A stretch of DNA of 64,000 nucleotides from Pleurocapsa sp. FMAR1 (GCF_963665995.1 NZ_OY762512.1:1426001-1490000); one strand, 5' to 3'. Numbered from the stretch's first letter, positions 47,066 through 57,761 are shown. The notes: generated by a model not told the origin, from the letters alone. Numbers and translations: made by a program.

Positions 47066-48865
47066 TTAGTTAACTTGAGTTTGCGTGGTGCGATACTGGA
47101 GACGATGTAGCCGAGCAAATAACCCCTGCTGCTTTAACAACTGTTCAAAAGAACCTTGTTCAATAATCTTGCCCCGATCCAAAACAATAATCTGGTCTGC
47201 TTGTTCAATGGTGGACAGACGATGGGCGATCGCAATTACGGTACACTTTTTACTTAATGTATCAAGAGCTTCTTGAATTAAATGTTCGCAAATGCTGTCT
47301 AAGGCGTTAGTGGCTTCATCGAGAATCAAAATCTCTGGTTGACGTACAATTGCCCTCGCTAAAGCAATACGCTGTCTTTGTCCTCCTGAAAGTCTCATGC
47401 CACGATCGCCGATTTTAGTATTGTAACCGTCACTAAATTGACAGATAAATTCATCAGCATTAGCTAATTTTGCTGCGGCAACAATTTCTGCATTAGTTGC
47501 CGTCGGACAACCATAAGCAATATTTTCTCGAATAGTAGTAGCAAAAAGATAAATATCTTGACTTACTACCGCAATGCGACTGCGCCATGAATCTAGGTCA
47601 AATTCCCTTAAGGGACTACCATCGACATAAATTTCTCCCGCGCTTACCTCATATAGACGACAGATTAAACTGATTAAAGTTGATTTTCCTGCCCCAGAAG
47701 AGCCGACAAAAGCTGTGGTTTTACCCTTGGGAATACAAAAGGAGATGTCTTTGACTGCTGTTTGTTCTAAATTGCCATAGGCAAAACTGACAGATTCCAA
47801 ACAGATCGCTTGCTGTAAGCCGCCAAAGGTTTTATTTCCCCAAGCAATATAAGGTTTGTTAGTCGTATCGATTAGAGACATCACGTCTTCTATCGAACTA
47901 ATCAGGCTAGCTAGAGCAACGCGACTAAGATCGAGCTGCTTTACTTTTGGCTGTAGACGATAAAGTATAAACACAAAGGTGAGTAAACTCGGTAAAGCAA
48001 TGCCGTCTTGATACCTGGCGATCGCCAGGATGCCTAATAATAAAGCGGCAGATAATACTTCTGATAGAGGATTAACTATGCCTGCTAGTAGATCCAGTCG
48101 TAAAAATGAATTCAGCACCTTAAGCGAAGCACGATCAAAACGCTGTTGTTCGTATTCTTCCATGCTAAAAGCTCTGATCACTTTCATCCCGCCAAATCCT
48201 TCCCACATTCGACTGGCTAGCTCTTTATTGGCAGCGACGGCTTTTTGACCCCAGTATCTGGTTTTTCGGGTCATTAGTTGAACCAGAATAGAAATCAAGC
48301 CCAAGCCTGCCGCTACAGCAATAGTAAGCTGCCAAGAAATTAGCAACAATAAACTGCCAAAAATAGCGATCGTACCCAAACAAATTAACAAATCAACTAT
48401 TATGGCCAAAGCTTGAGTTGTTCGCCAAGTTTCGGTGGCTAAGGTGTTCATCAGTTTGCCTGAGTCACTATTTTCTAAAAAGCTATAGCTGACGGTTAAA
48501 AACTGCCGAAAAATGCTGCTTCTTAAACGATGTCCGATGCGACCATTAAACCAAGCCAGGGCAACGCCATTGCTATAGACCAAAAGATTTTTTAGTAGAA
48601 TGCTAGCAAAGATAAATAAGGCAATAATAATAAGTTGATCGCCAGAAGATACATCACCTGATAGTCGCTCAACAAAAGACAGCCAACGATTGCTAGCTAT
48701 TACCTGAGATTCTCCTTTAAGACTTTGTAATAGAGGAATAAATAGAGTAATTCCCAAACCTTCAGACAAAGAGGCAAACAAACCCAAGATGACAATACCA
48801 AAGATCGTCCAGGGATAAAGCTTTAGCAAAGGTAAGAAATTTTTAACAGCTTTTAGTTCTTGCAT
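47066..48865 (-). CDS. ABC exporter (MsbA-like) in glycan cluster
   Basis: A 599-residue half-exporter: about six membrane helices (first IFGIVILGLFASLSEGLGIT), then Walker A (VGSSGAGKSTLISL), signature (LSGGQRQRIALARAI), Walker B (ILILDEATNALDS) and H-loop (IAIAHRLSTIEQA). It is 4 bp from the GT2 upstream and 8 bp from the GT2 downstream. It probably flips or exports the lipid-linked glycan or glycolipid made by the neighbours, like HepA/MsbA-type transporters. Substrate is inferred. Confidence 0.9.
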   Translation of the reverse strand: MQELKAVKNFLPLLKLYPWTIFGIVILGLFASLSEGLGITLFIPLLQSLKGESQVIASNRWLSFVERLSGDVSSGDQLIIIALFIFASILLKNLLVYSNGVALAWFNGRIGHRLRSSIFRQFLTVSYSFLENSDSGKLMNTLATETWRTTQALAIIVDLLICLGTIAIFGSLLLLISWQLTIAVAAGLGLISILVQLMTRKTRYWGQKAVAANKELASRMWEGFGGMKVIRAFSMEEYEQQRFDRASLKVLNSFLRLDLLAGIVNPLSEVLSAALLLGILAIARYQDGIALPSLLTFVFILYRLQPKVKQLDLSRVALASLISSIEDVMSLIDTTNKPYIAWGNKTFGGLQQAICLESVSFAYGNLEQTAVKDISFCIPKGKTTAFVGSSGAGKSTLISLICRLYEVSAGEIYVDGSPLREFDLDSWRSRIAVVSQDIYLFATTIRENIAYGCPTATNAEIVAAAKLANADEFICQFSDGYNTKIGDRGMRLSGGQRQRIALARAIVRQPEILILDEATNALDSICEHLIQEALDTLSKKCTVIAIAHRLSTIEQADQIIVLDRGKIIEQGSFEQLLKQQGLFARLHRLQYRTTQTQVN

Positions 48866-48869
48866 TATT

Positions 48870-50075
48870 TTAATTCTTCGCCTGGACTAAATAATCGGCT
48901 TGCCTTGGCTCAAGCTGGATTGAAGATTTCTGACATAATTTGAACACCCTATTCCATCTATACCAGAGTATGTAGTCATAAGGTCGTCGCAACAGTGTTT
49001 TTCGGCGTTTTAAAGTTTGTTGTAAATCCGACAAATTAGCGTACTCTTGTCTTTCAATGCCAAATTTGGCTTTAAACTCAATCCAGGCTTGATGATCTTG
49101 CCAAATCAGAGAAGTAACTGGTTGAGCTAAGATTTTCAATGTGCAGATAAATAAAATTTTGTAGATTCCTGGATGTAAAATAATTGCCCAATCCACTTTT
49201 AAAACTTGATAAATCCAGTAAATTGATTTCCAGTGGTTTCCGCTACCAAGGTTTTGACACATTAAATAATTATAAAAACAGCTTTCAGACCAACGAAAAA
49301 GATAATCAGGTAATTCTTGACAGCGAGATCGCAGTTTGGTGATAACCAAAGAGTAAGATTTTGCCATGGCAGCACAATTGCGAGACATGCTGTTAATTTC
49401 CTGACGGTAACCCATCAAAAATTTAGGTACGACCTGAAATTCGTAGTATTCGGCAATTCGCAGGTATAAATCTAAGTCTTCGCATCCTTGAGCTTGCTGT
49501 TGTTTTAGTTGAGGATCATAGCCACCAATCTTTGCAAAACAACTACGACGGATCAAAGGTAGACTGGCGTTATTCAAGAAATTTGTATAGGCTAAGGCAG
49601 GCAATATACAGCCAGTTAAGGAATGTTTTTTCTGATAGACATCAGCCAAATACTTGCCAAAAATTTTTCCTTGGTAATCGATACAAACCGACCAAGTATA
49701 AACCAAGCCAACTGATGCTGGAGAACTCAGCATACATTGAACTTGCAGCTCTATTTTGTCGGGAAACCAAATATCATCGGCATCAATGGGGGCAACATAT
49801 TCACCCTGAGATTCTTCTATGCCCTTGTTTCTTGCCTTAGCGACTCCAGCGTTGGCTTGTTTAATTAAAACTACTCTTTCATCTTGCTGGGCAATTTCTT
49901 GGACTAATTTAGCTGTTTGATCTCGTGAACCATCATCAACTACTATGACTTCTAAATTTTTATAAGTTTGATTTAAAACTGAGTTTATCGTTGTGCAAAT
50001 TGTTCTTGCGGCATTATAGGCAGGAATAATTACCGATACTAAAGGTTTTGACTGCTCTGATAATTTGATATTCAT
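48870..50075 (-). CDS. GT2-type glycosyltransferase, first gene of the glycan cluster
   Basis: A 401-residue GT-A enzyme with VSVIIPAYNAARTICTTINSVL, APIDADDIWFPDKI (DXD) and QGCEDLDLYLRI. The C-terminal 150 residues include hydrophobic segments that may associate with the membrane. As the 5' gene of the leftward cluster, its promoter should lie in 50076-50405, where I see no further ORF. Confidence 0.88.
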   Translation of the reverse strand: MNIKLSEQSKPLVSVIIPAYNAARTICTTINSVLNQTYKNLEVIVVDDGSRDQTAKLVQEIAQQDERVVLIKQANAGVAKARNKGIEESQGEYVAPIDADDIWFPDKIELQVQCMLSSPASVGLVYTWSVCIDYQGKIFGKYLADVYQKKHSLTGCILPALAYTNFLNNASLPLIRRSCFAKIGGYDPQLKQQQAQGCEDLDLYLRIAEYYEFQVVPKFLMGYRQEINSMSRNCAAMAKSYSLVITKLRSRCQELPDYLFRWSESCFYNYLMCQNLGSGNHWKSIYWIYQVLKVDWAIILHPGIYKILFICTLKILAQPVTSLIWQDHQAWIEFKAKFGIERQEYANLSDLQQTLKRRKTLLRRPYDYILWYRWNRVFKLCQKSSIQLEPRQADYLVQAKN

Positions 50076-50356
50076 GTTAATTCATAAATGATCCACATCT
50101 CTGCAGCCAAAACAGAGCCAGCAACTCAACTGGAATTTGCTCATGTCATAATTTCATACTTCAAATAAGCTTAAATTATAGAATAAAAAAGCCATACTAC
50201 GAAAAGTAACAAGAAATTAGTTTTTCAGTCCATGAGCTAATTTTTTAACTTGGCGGAATATAGAAGGTCTGTGCGACGAAGTGCAGCCTCAAATTTAATA
50301 TGACTCTGATACCCTAACGAAAACTAAACGCTCATTGGGATGAGAAGCTTTTGATT

Positions 50357-50395
50357 GGTGTGTTCCCATTTCACTATTTGTTAAGAGAACACACC
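50357..50395 (-). terminator. Hairpin after recA
   Basis: Arms GGTGTGTTC (50357-50365) and its complement (50387-50395) pair around a 21-nt loop, 10 bp after the recA stop. There is no T-run. It may end recA transcription. Confidence 0.5.
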
Positions 50396-50405
50396 CTACA
50401 GCTAG

Positions 50406-51506
50406 TTATTCTTCAGAATCAAAGTCATCATCATCAGCATCTAAATCTTTAGAGGAAGATGCTCCGTTTGATCCTACTCCTGCTTTCAGATTTTCTTTAA
50501 CTTTTTGCTCAATTTCTGCTGCTACTTCTGGATTTTCTAACAGATAGCTCATAGTATTATCTCTACCTTGTCCTACATTATCGCCTTTGTAGCTATACCA
50601 AGCTCCTTTACGAACAACAATATCTGCATCTTCAGCTAAATCAAGCAAACAGCCGATATTAGATATTCCTTTGCCAAAAATAATGTCAAATTCGGCAATA
50701 CGAAAAGGCGGTGCAACTTTATTTTTAGCTACTTTAACCTTCGCTCGGATACCATACATTCCTTCGTTACCTTTTTTAAGGGTTTGAATACGGCGGATAT
50801 CCAAGCGAACTGAGCAATAAAATTTTAGAGCATTACCGCCTGTGGTTACTTCGGGGTTACCATAGCTAATGCCGATTTTTTGCCGTAGCTGGTTGAGAAA
50901 GATAACTGTCGCCCCAGATTTGCCGATATTTCCCGCAATTTTTCTCAGGGCTTTACTCATCAAACGAGCCTGTAAACCCACCTGATTGTCACCCATTTCT
51001 CCCTCAATTTCAGCGCGGGGAGTCAGCGCAGCAACGGAATCTATTACTACTAAGTCTACCGCTGCCGATCGCACTAGTTGATCGACGATTTCTAAGCCCG
51101 ATTCTCCATTGTCTGGTTGAGCTACCAGTAAGTTTTCAATATCGACTCCTAGTGCTGCCGAGTAGGTAGGATCTAAGGCGTGTTCGGCATCGACAAAGGC
51201 AGCTACACCCCCCATTTTTTGCGTTTCGGCGATCGCGTGTAATGCTAATGTAGTCTTACCAGAGCTTTCTGGTCCATAAATCTCAATAATTCTTCCCTTT
51301 GGTAAACCTCCACCCAAAGCAACGTCTAAAGTTAATGCACCACTAGGTATGGTTTCTACCCTCATTTGAGCAGCATCTCCCAGGCGCATAATCGCACCTT
51401 TACCAAAGTTACGCTCGATCTGTTTTAAAACTAGGTTGAGAGCTTTATCTTTATCTGAATTGCTAGAGGTACTAGAAGTGTTAGAAGTATTTGTCCGAGT
51501 TGCCAT
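50406..51506 (-). CDS. recA: Recombinase A
   Basis: The DNA strand-exchange ATPase of homologous recombination. Start is ATG 51506 (GAGG ribosome site); TTG at 51521 is less likely. Walker A is GPESSGKTT, Walker [10 protein letters not shown], loop L1 [14 protein letters not shown], loop L2 [15 protein letters not shown] Ser/Thr-rich N-terminal tail of about 20 residues and an acidic tail ([11 protein letters not shown]) flank the core. Length about 366 is normal. It is divergent from glyS. Confidence 0.97.
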   Translation of the reverse strand: MATRTNTSNTSSTSSNSDKDKALNLVLKQIERNFGKGAIMRLGDAAQMRVETIPSGALTLDVALGGGLPKGRIIEIYGPESSGKTTLALHAIAETQKMGGVAAFVDAEHALDPTYSAALGVDIENLLVAQPDNGESGLEIVDQLVRSAAVDLVVIDSVAALTPRAEIEGEMGDNQVGLQARLMSKALRKIAGNIGKSGATVIFLNQLRQKIGISYGNPEVTTGGNALKFYCSVRLDIRRIQTLKKGNEGMYGIRAKVKVAKNKVAPPFRIAEFDIIFGKGISNIGCLLDLAEDADIVVRKGAWYSYKGDNVGQGRDNTMSYLLENPEVAAEIEQKVKENLKAGVGSNGASSSKDLDADDDDFDSEE

Positions 51507-51999
51507 GAATGCCTCAATCAATATAGTAGAAAATAGTTTTGAAAATAGCTGAAAAGTTTGTTTTGATTTTACACTTTGTATTTAGTTTCATTAGCACAAG
51601 CTCAGAGAAACTGCTTTGTATTCTGTGGTTAAACTTGCATCGGAACCGATCTGGAAAAAGATAGTAACTTCAATGACCGTGATGATGTTTATATATTTCT
51701 TTATTTTCTCATTAGTTGACAAAAAAGTCAACATACAAATCAATACTTATATCAAGATTAACTAATAAAAACAATTTTGATAATAGGTTAATGTAATTGA
51801 GAGAAATAATTTTAATTTTCTTAATATTTTTATTGTTCACCCACTATAGTAATGCTAAAAATAGCCAAGGCAATCGCTATCTAATTTTATTTCCTCAGCT
51901 TTGGCATCAGTATTGTAATTAGATAACAATAGCTGATAATTGATGGGGGATAACTGCTATCCTGTTTAAACGGTACGGCAGTAAATAAATCTTTATTTC
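51507..51999. other. recA-glyS divergent intergenic region
   Basis: About 490 bp with no ORF, RNA gene or strong hairpin. It should hold the recA and glyS promoters. I looked for a LexA-type site and saw none convincing. Confidence 0.5.
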
Positions 52000-54162
52000 A
52001 TGGCTAATTTTTTGTTGGAAGTAGGTACAGAAGAATTACCCGCAGATTTTGTCAGTAGCGCGATCGCTCAGTGGCAAAATAAAGTTCCCGCTAGTTTAGC
52101 ACAAGAGTTTTTAAATCCCGCAGCAGTAGAGTATTATGGAACTCCTCGCCGTTTAGCCATTTTAATTAAAGATATTCAAGAGCGACAAGCAGACCGAGAA
52201 GAAGAGATAAAAGGTCCTCCAGTTAAAGCAGCATTTAAAGATGGTCAACCAACCAAGGCAGCAGAGGGTTTTGCTCGTAAACAGGGTGTTAGTCTTGATG
52301 AGCTTGAAATTCGTGATACTTCTAAAGGAGAGTTTACTTTTATCCAGAAAAAAATCCCAGGTCGCAATACTGTGGAAATTCTTCAGGAGTTATGCACTCA
52401 ATGGATTACTGGCTTAGAAGGAAAACGCTTTATGCGCTGGGGCGACGGAGATTTAAGGTTTCCTCGCCCTATTCGCTGGCTAGTGGCATTGTGGGATAGT
52501 GAAATTATGCCTTTAGAACTGATTAATGGTTCAGAAACTATCAAAAGCGAGCGCACTTCTCGTGGACATCGAGTTTTACATCCTGACGCTGTTAGTATTG
52601 CCCAACCGACAGATTATGTCACAACTCTTCGATCTGCCTCTGTAGAAGTTGAATTAGAAGCCAGAAAAGAAAAAATAAGGGCAGGCATTTTAGCTGAAGC
52701 TAAAAAATTAGGCGCAAAAGCCGAAATATACCCAGACTTGCTGGCAGAAGTGATTAATTTAGTAGAATATCCGACCGCAGTTACGGGAAAGTTTGCAGCA
52801 GATTTTCTCAAGCTACCAACTGAGGTGATTACTACCGTCATGGTAAGTCATCAGCGTTATTTCCCTGTTCATCAAGCAGGGGTTGATAATGCTCTTTTAC
52901 CTAACTTTATTACTATTTCCAATGGCGATCCTAACAAAAAAGAGGCGATCGCTGAAGGTAATGGCAGAGTGATCCGCGCCAGATTAGCAGATGCTCAATT
53001 TTTCTATCAGGCAGACTGCGACGAACATCTTGATACTTATCTTCCGCAACTAGAAACGGTCACTTTTCAAGCAGAACTTGGCACAATGCGGGATAAGGTA
53101 GACCGTATTATCGATACTGCCAAGATCATAGCCCAACAGCTTGAGGTTAGCGAAGAACAGCAAAACGAAATTGAAAGCACCGCCTTACTTTGCAAAGCCG
53201 ACTTAGTTACCCAAATGGTTTATGAGTTTCCCGAACTACAGGGGGTTATGGGTGAAAAATATGCCGTGGTGAGTGGCGAATCCAAAACAGTTGCCAAAGG
53301 CATCTTTGAGCATTATTTACCCAGAGGCGCAGACGATATAATGCCTAGTACCTTAAACGGTCAGGTAGTGGGTTTAGCCGATCGCCTGGATACTTTAATT
53401 GGCATTTTTGGGATTGGTATGATGCCTACAGGTTCATCCGATCCCTTTGCCTTACGCCGTGCAGCTAACGGGATTATCAATATTATTTGGGATGCCGATT
53501 TAGAAATAAATTTGAATCAGCTAATTGAACAAGGTGCAGCAGATTTTGTTTCGGGTCATAGCGATCCGAAGGCTAGCGAAGCTAATCGCACTTCTCCTGT
53601 AGCAGCTTTACAAGAATTCTTTCTTCAGCGAATCTGTAGTCTATTGCAAGAGAAAAATATTGATTACGATTTAGTTAATGCCATTGTTGGTGATGGTGAT
53701 GCCGAATATACTGAGCGAGCTTTGACGGACTTATTAGACGTTCGCGATCGCGCTTTATTTTTACAAGAAACCCGCGATAATGGTAAGTTAACTGAAATCT
53801 ACGAAACTATCAATCGTTCTGCTCGTTTGGCAGCCAAAGGCGATTTAGATACTCCAGTACTAAACCCCGAAGGATTGGTTAATCCTGAATTGTTTGAGGA
53901 ATCTTCTGAGAGAGAATTTTATGATGCACTGTTGGAGTTGTTACCTCAAACCGAAGCTTCTCAAGCAGAGCGTAATTATCAATTATTAATCGACGGATTA
54001 GGAAAAATTGCTCCTGTTATTAGTAGCTTTTTTGATGGTGAAAATAGCGTGCTGGTGATGGCAGACAACCCCGATGTCAAACGCAACCGCTTAAATCTTT
54101 TAGGATTACTGCGAAATCATGCCAGAGTGTTAGCAGACTTTGGGGCGATCGTTAAAGGCTAA
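52000..54162 (+). CDS. glyS: Glycyl-tRNA synthetase beta subunit
   Basis: A 720-residue beta subunit of the alpha2-beta2 bacterial glycyl-tRNA synthetase, which binds tRNA-Gly. It begins [17 protein letters not shown], has [20 protein letters not shown], the HD-like [12 protein letters not shown] region and the C-terminal anticodon-binding ALRRAANG domain. Length is normal. The alpha-subunit gene glyQ is not in the window. The tRNA-Gly gene lies at 33802. Confidence 0.96.
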   Translation: MANFLLEVGTEELPADFVSSAIAQWQNKVPASLAQEFLNPAAVEYYGTPRRLAILIKDIQERQADREEEIKGPPVKAAFKDGQPTKAAEGFARKQGVSLDELEIRDTSKGEFTFIQKKIPGRNTVEILQELCTQWITGLEGKRFMRWGDGDLRFPRPIRWLVALWDSEIMPLELINGSETIKSERTSRGHRVLHPDAVSIAQPTDYVTTLRSASVEVELEARKEKIRAGILAEAKKLGAKAEIYPDLLAEVINLVEYPTAVTGKFAADFLKLPTEVITTVMVSHQRYFPVHQAGVDNALLPNFITISNGDPNKKEAIAEGNGRVIRARLADAQFFYQADCDEHLDTYLPQLETVTFQAELGTMRDKVDRIIDTAKIIAQQLEVSEEQQNEIESTALLCKADLVTQMVYEFPELQGVMGEKYAVVSGESKTVAKGIFEHYLPRGADDIMPSTLNGQVVGLADRLDTLIGIFGIGMMPTGSSDPFALRRAANGIINIIWDADLEINLNQLIEQGAADFVSGHSDPKASEANRTSPVAALQEFFLQRICSLLQEKNIDYDLVNAIVGDGDAEYTERALTDLLDVRDRALFLQETRDNGKLTEIYETINRSARLAAKGDLDTPVLNPEGLVNPELFEESSEREFYDALLELLPQTEASQAERNYQLLIDGLGKIAPVISSFFDGENSVLVMADNPDVKRNRLNLLGLLRNHARVLADFGAIVKG

Positions 54163-54313
54163 GTAGTTGAGCGAAAAAACTTGTAAAACATAGAAGATAA
54201 GTAATTGGTGCTATGCGATCGCAATTGCCAAAAATAACTTTAATTTATTCCCTGGCAATTATCCAGATTGCATGAATGATTCCAGGTATATAGCCAATTG
54301 ACACTCCGCACGT

Positions 54314-55552
54314 TTACGCTGACGCTAAAAACGTGGGATTCTCCCGTCTAGTCTCAAAATTGGTAGTATCGAACAGACACAATTGTTCTGCTCTCCCATT
54401 TATGATGTTCATGGAGTTCAGGGGATTGCCAATTACCCCGTCCAATAGATTGTCTGTATCCATTGCAGATACAGCTTTTAGATAATCTACTGGACAACTA
54501 CGGTAGTCCCAAATAGCGAGATTACGAGCAGCATTAAAGTCAGAGTTTAATTTTGCGCCAGAGGTGCATTTAAACCAATGCCCATTGCGTTTGCCAATAA
54601 CGCTGTTAACAGATGAAGTTTTAGAAGAATAATGAGGAGGTCTGACATGGACAAGTCTGCCAAGTTTAGCCATTTTATATTCTAGCTTTTGCCCGAGATC
54701 GTAGTACGCCCAAGCATGACGAGACTTGGCATTATCAGAACGAGATTTCTTTCTCTGTTTCATTGTCTGACGGCAGCCAGACAAATCTTCTAGTATCAAG
54801 TCGGCATTCTGCCAGTCAGCAAAATCAACAATACGACGAGACACAGTATTATTTACTGCCCTCATCCAACGTTGTTCTTTTTGCTCTAGCTTCTTAACAG
54901 CACGATATTTACCAGCCTTCTGTAGCTGTTTTCTGCGCTGCTGAAACTTGCGACGAATATGCTTGACCTGTGATCCTGAAAAGAATAATCCAAATCCTTT
55001 TTTTGGTGCAGCAACAGCAATTTGATTTTGCCCTCTATCTACCCCGACTCGATTGTCTGCTATCAGCTTTGGAACTTCCTCAGTGACTGAGATTAGTGCA
55101 TACCATTTACCTTTGTACTGGCACAACTTGAGTGTACCTTTAGTCAAAGATTTGTCATTAGCTAAAAGCCTGTCTAATATTGGTTGCCAATGACGAGATT
55201 TAATTGCTATTGGTACTCTTTTGATGCCAAACAAGGTAGGAAAAGAAACGGAGTAGACATCACCTACTTTAAATAGCCTCCAGTTTTGACAATTTGCTTC
55301 TGGAGGCAATAGTTTAAATTTCTTAGCTTTCTTACCAGCTTTGCCTTTACAGTGACGAATAACCTGATTGGCTAATGCTGATTTTAGAGGTGTTACTACT
55401 TTTGAAGTAGTCAATTTTTTTCTCTCTTTAATTGGCACAGCCAAAAGTTCGTTCCCAAAAACAGTACAAGCTGTTGTCGTCTCAGCAAACATAGTGGCTT
55501 TGACGGCATTAAGATTATGAAATTTAAGTTTTAAAGTAGTAGTGACCTGCAT
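54314..55552 (-). CDS. tnpB: TnpB-type RNA-guided nuclease with degenerate zinc ribbon
   Basis: A 412-residue TnpB. The RuvC-like residues are present: Asp172 (VGVDRGQ), Glu255 (LILEDLSG) and Asp338 (NSDFNAARN). The zinc ribbon normally reads TCSKCG...C-CG. Here it reads TSSVNS (312-317) and KCTSGA (328-333), so three of four cysteines are gone. TnpB nicks or cuts DNA guided by a small RNA from the element end and helps keep the element in place. Loss of the ribbon may reduce activity, or this subfamily may do without it. Confidence 0.9.
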   Translation of the reverse strand: MQVTTTLKLKFHNLNAVKATMFAETTTACTVFGNELLAVPIKERKKLTTSKVVTPLKSALANQVIRHCKGKAGKKAKKFKLLPPEANCQNWRLFKVGDVYSVSFPTLFGIKRVPIAIKSRHWQPILDRLLANDKSLTKGTLKLCQYKGKWYALISVTEEVPKLIADNRVGVDRGQNQIAVAAPKKGFGLFFSGSQVKHIRRKFQQRRKQLQKAGKYRAVKKLEQKEQRWMRAVNNTVSRRIVDFADWQNADLILEDLSGCRQTMKQRKKSRSDNAKSRHAWAYYDLGQKLEYKMAKLGRLVHVRPPHYSSKTSSVNSVIGKRNGHWFKCTSGAKLNSDFNAARNLAIWDYRSCPVDYLKAVSAMDTDNLLDGVIGNPLNSMNIINGRAEQLCLFDTTNFETRRENPTFLASA

Positions 55553-55578
55553 GAAAAAACTATACTACAATATTGTCT

Positions 55579-55974
55579 ATGAATCAATCTTATAGACGAA
55601 CAAATACCACTGTATCTTTAATCAATTACCATTTTATTTGGATACCCCGTCGCAGACGAAAAGTCCTCAAGAGTGCGGTTCATACTAGAGTCACAGAGTT
55701 AATCTACGAAAAAGCTAGCGAATTAGATTGCAAAATAGTCAGTTTGGCTGTTGAACCTGAGCATATTCACTTGTTTCTGAACTGCTCTCCAGGTTTAGCA
55801 CCAAAGCAAATTATGCACCGTATCAAAGGTTATTCATCCTATGTGTTGAGAAAAGAATTTCCACACCTCAAGAAGATGCCTAGTATGTGGACTCGTAGCT
55901 ATTTTGTCTCTACTGCTGGAAATGTTTCTAGTAGTACAATTGAGAAATATATTGCTGCTCAAGGCAAAGTTTAA
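55579..55974 (+). CDS. tnpA: IS200/IS605 transposase TnpA (Y1, HUH)
   Basis: I start it at ATG 55579; TTG two codons earlier also fits. About 131 residues with the HUH motif (EPEHIHLFLN) and the catalytic Tyr in SSTIEKYIAAQ. It works as a dimer that excises and inserts single-stranded DNA. All catalytic residues are present, so the transposase could be active. It is divergent from tnpB. Confidence 0.92.
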   Translation: MNQSYRRTNTTVSLINYHFIWIPRRRRKVLKSAVHTRVTELIYEKASELDCKIVSLAVEPEHIHLFLNCSPGLAPKQIMHRIKGYSSYVLRKEFPHLKKMPSMWTRSYFVSTAGNVSSSTIEKYIAAQGKV

Positions 55975-56411
55975 CGGGCGATAAATCACTCGTGTCGAAA
56001 TTCATCCCATTGCCTAAAGGCAATGGGATGAATTTCTCCCGTCCTTTATGTAAAGTCAATACAATATTAATTGCTAGTAGAGTACTAAAACCTGTTTGCA
56101 AAAATACTCCTAAAGGTGGCACAAATATTGCACAAATAATTCTAATAATGTCTATTTTATTACTATGCGCCCTAATTTTTTAACTTGATATTCTTATATT
56201 AAAAATAAATCAAGCAAAAATCTGGCTTAGGTTATAAACATCAGCCAGAAAAAATTTATTTATATATAGCAAAAGATAGAGAAAGCATTGATAAATGGAT
56301 AATGTAATGTCTTCTTAATATGCGATCGCTCTGTGGTAATTTTTGAGCGTAGATCTTACAAAGACAATTTATTAAGTTCTTTAATCAATCTACTGAATTT
56401 TAAGAACTATT
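55975..56411. other. Left-end hairpin of the IS605 element and AT-rich gap
   Basis: The perfect hairpin AAATTCATCCCATTGCCT / complement (55998-56015 and 56018-56035) lies 24 bp after tnpA and is probably the end recognised by TnpA. The rest, to 56411, is AT-rich with no believable gene; a 63-residue ORF at 55992 overlaps the hairpin and is rejected. Confidence 0.6.
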
Positions 56412-57761
56412 CTAAGAAATATTAGCCTGGGCAAAATATTCGTCTGCAAATAAACTAAAGTTTGCCTCATCTGGATTTTCGGTTAAAGCAATAAGCTTTT
56501 CAGCTGCTTCATTTACCCAATAGTCTGGTGTATTAATCTCAAAGCTTGAGAAGTTGTTGTTTTCAAGAGTCATGGTTTCAGTGGTAAATTCCGTTGCATT
56601 AAATGCTACAAACTTGCCAACAGAGGTAGCGTTATTGTTTTTGACAATCGAGTTAGAGCTTTTTTCATTATAGATACCTACCATACCCACATTCTTATTA
56701 AAGCTAGGCGCTAAAAAGTCTTCTCCTGCATTTACAATCCTATTACCTTTGATTAAAGTACCATTTGTAGTATCGTTCCAAATATTATTCGCATTAATAT
56801 CAGAGAAATAGCTATTTCTAATAATGACATCGTTGGTATTAAAAAATTTGATGCCAGCAGCATCATGGCTTTGTGAGTGTTGTGCTGCCAGATTAATATT
56901 TTGTACTGAGATACCGCCGATTATCGCTCCGTCGGTATCTCCAACACTAACGCCTTTTCTACCTACATTATGTACTTTGGAATTGAGTAGCTTAAGTCCG
57001 TCCGCATGACCAAGAGCAATACCGACATTATTCGAACCTGTTCTAATTGGATTATTTATGCCAATATTGTTTACATTCAGATTTTGCAATGTAAGGTTAT
57101 GCGCGCCATTACCGTAGATGCCATTATTACCATTGGTTATTTCTATGTCTTGGATGGTTGCGCCAGTCGCTCCTTGAGTTAAGTTAAAAATTGATGCCAA
57201 TGTTCCGCCTCCGTTGACAACAGAACCTTTTTGACCATCAATGGTAATATCTTTATCAATCGTGATTCCAGAAGTATAGTAAGTTTTACTACCTAGCTTG
57301 ACTACATCACCATCATTTGCTGATGCGATCGCACCTTTTAAATTGCCACCAAAATCCTTGTCTACATTGATAATTTTTGTACCATTTGAGGTTAAATTAA
57401 CCTTGGCAATTGAACCTGAGTTGATAGGTACATTAATAGATGGCGAAGAAACCTTGGCAGATATATCCTTAAATTTTGGAGTTAGTGCTTTTTTTCCATT
57501 GTCTTCAACTATGAAGATGGGAGAAATAGATTGTCCTTGGTTGAGATTTGCCCAAGCGTTTTGACCACTGATTGTATAGCTACCGTTGTCATGGTTAACT
57601 AGATCTACACCATAAGCAGCAGAGATTTTGTAAGGAAGCTCGAAGTCTAATGTCCAGTGGTCAGCGTAGGATTTTGGAGTTAGATCTAGCTCTAGTTTGT
57701 ATCCGCCTAGCCAATCTTCAACAATGTTGGAATTAGTATTAAATGCTTTATTAGTAGTCAT
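56412..57761 (-). CDS. CBM2-like plus right-handed beta-helix protein
   Basis: A 449-residue protein. Residues about 12-100 resemble a CBM2-type carbohydrate-binding fold (VEDWLGGYKLELDL, HWTLDFELPYKIS, NAWANLNQGQSI). Residues about 130-400 form a parallel beta-helix with Asn-rich turns (NGNNGIYGNGAHNLTLQNL, KGVSVGDTDGAIIGG, NDVIIRNSYFSDINANN), as in pectate-lyase-like proteins. No catalytic Asp/Arg set of a known lyase is recognised. There is no Sec signal; similar cyanobacterial proteins are probably exported by type I secretion. Role: polysaccharide binding or cleavage at the surface, inferred. Confidence 0.7.
   Translation of the reverse strand: MTTNKAFNTNSNIVEDWLGGYKLELDLTPKSYADHWTLDFELPYKISAAYGVDLVNHDNGSYTISGQNAWANLNQGQSISPIFIVEDNGKKALTPKFKDISAKVSSPSINVPINSGSIAKVNLTSNGTKIINVDKDFGGNLKGAIASANDGDVVKLGSKTYYTSGITIDKDITIDGQKGSVVNGGGTLASIFNLTQGATGATIQDIEITNGNNGIYGNGAHNLTLQNLNVNNIGINNPIRTGSNNVGIALGHADGLKLLNSKVHNVGRKGVSVGDTDGAIIGGISVQNINLAAQHSQSHDAAGIKFFNTNDVIIRNSYFSDINANNIWNDTTNGTLIKGNRIVNAGEDFLAPSFNKNVGMVGIYNEKSSNSIVKNNNATSVGKFVAFNATEFTTETMTLENNNFSSFEINTPDYWVNEAAEKLIALTENPDEANFSLFADEYFAQANIS

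Larger units (their letters stand above)
54298..56040. mobile_element. IS200/IS605-family element with divergent tnpA and tnpB
   Basis: tnpB (leftward) and tnpA (rightward) start about 26 bp apart, as in IS605. The right end beyond tnpB has an imperfect hairpin (CACGTTT...AAACGTG, 54309-54336) ending in the typical GAGTGTCAA at 54298. This region probably also encodes the guide (omega) RNA that partners TnpB. Beyond tnpA is a perfect 18-bp hairpin (55998-56035). The exact left boundary is not certain. Confidence 0.85.

Noticed and set aside
48870-50075. Possible toxin-antitoxin or defence island near the glycan cluster
   Set aside because: All neighbours are glycosyltransferases, methyltransferases or a transporter; no nuclease or toxin-like protein is present.
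55992-56183. 63-residue ORF after tnpA
   Set aside because: It begins inside the perfect end hairpin of the IS605 element and matches nothing recognisable.
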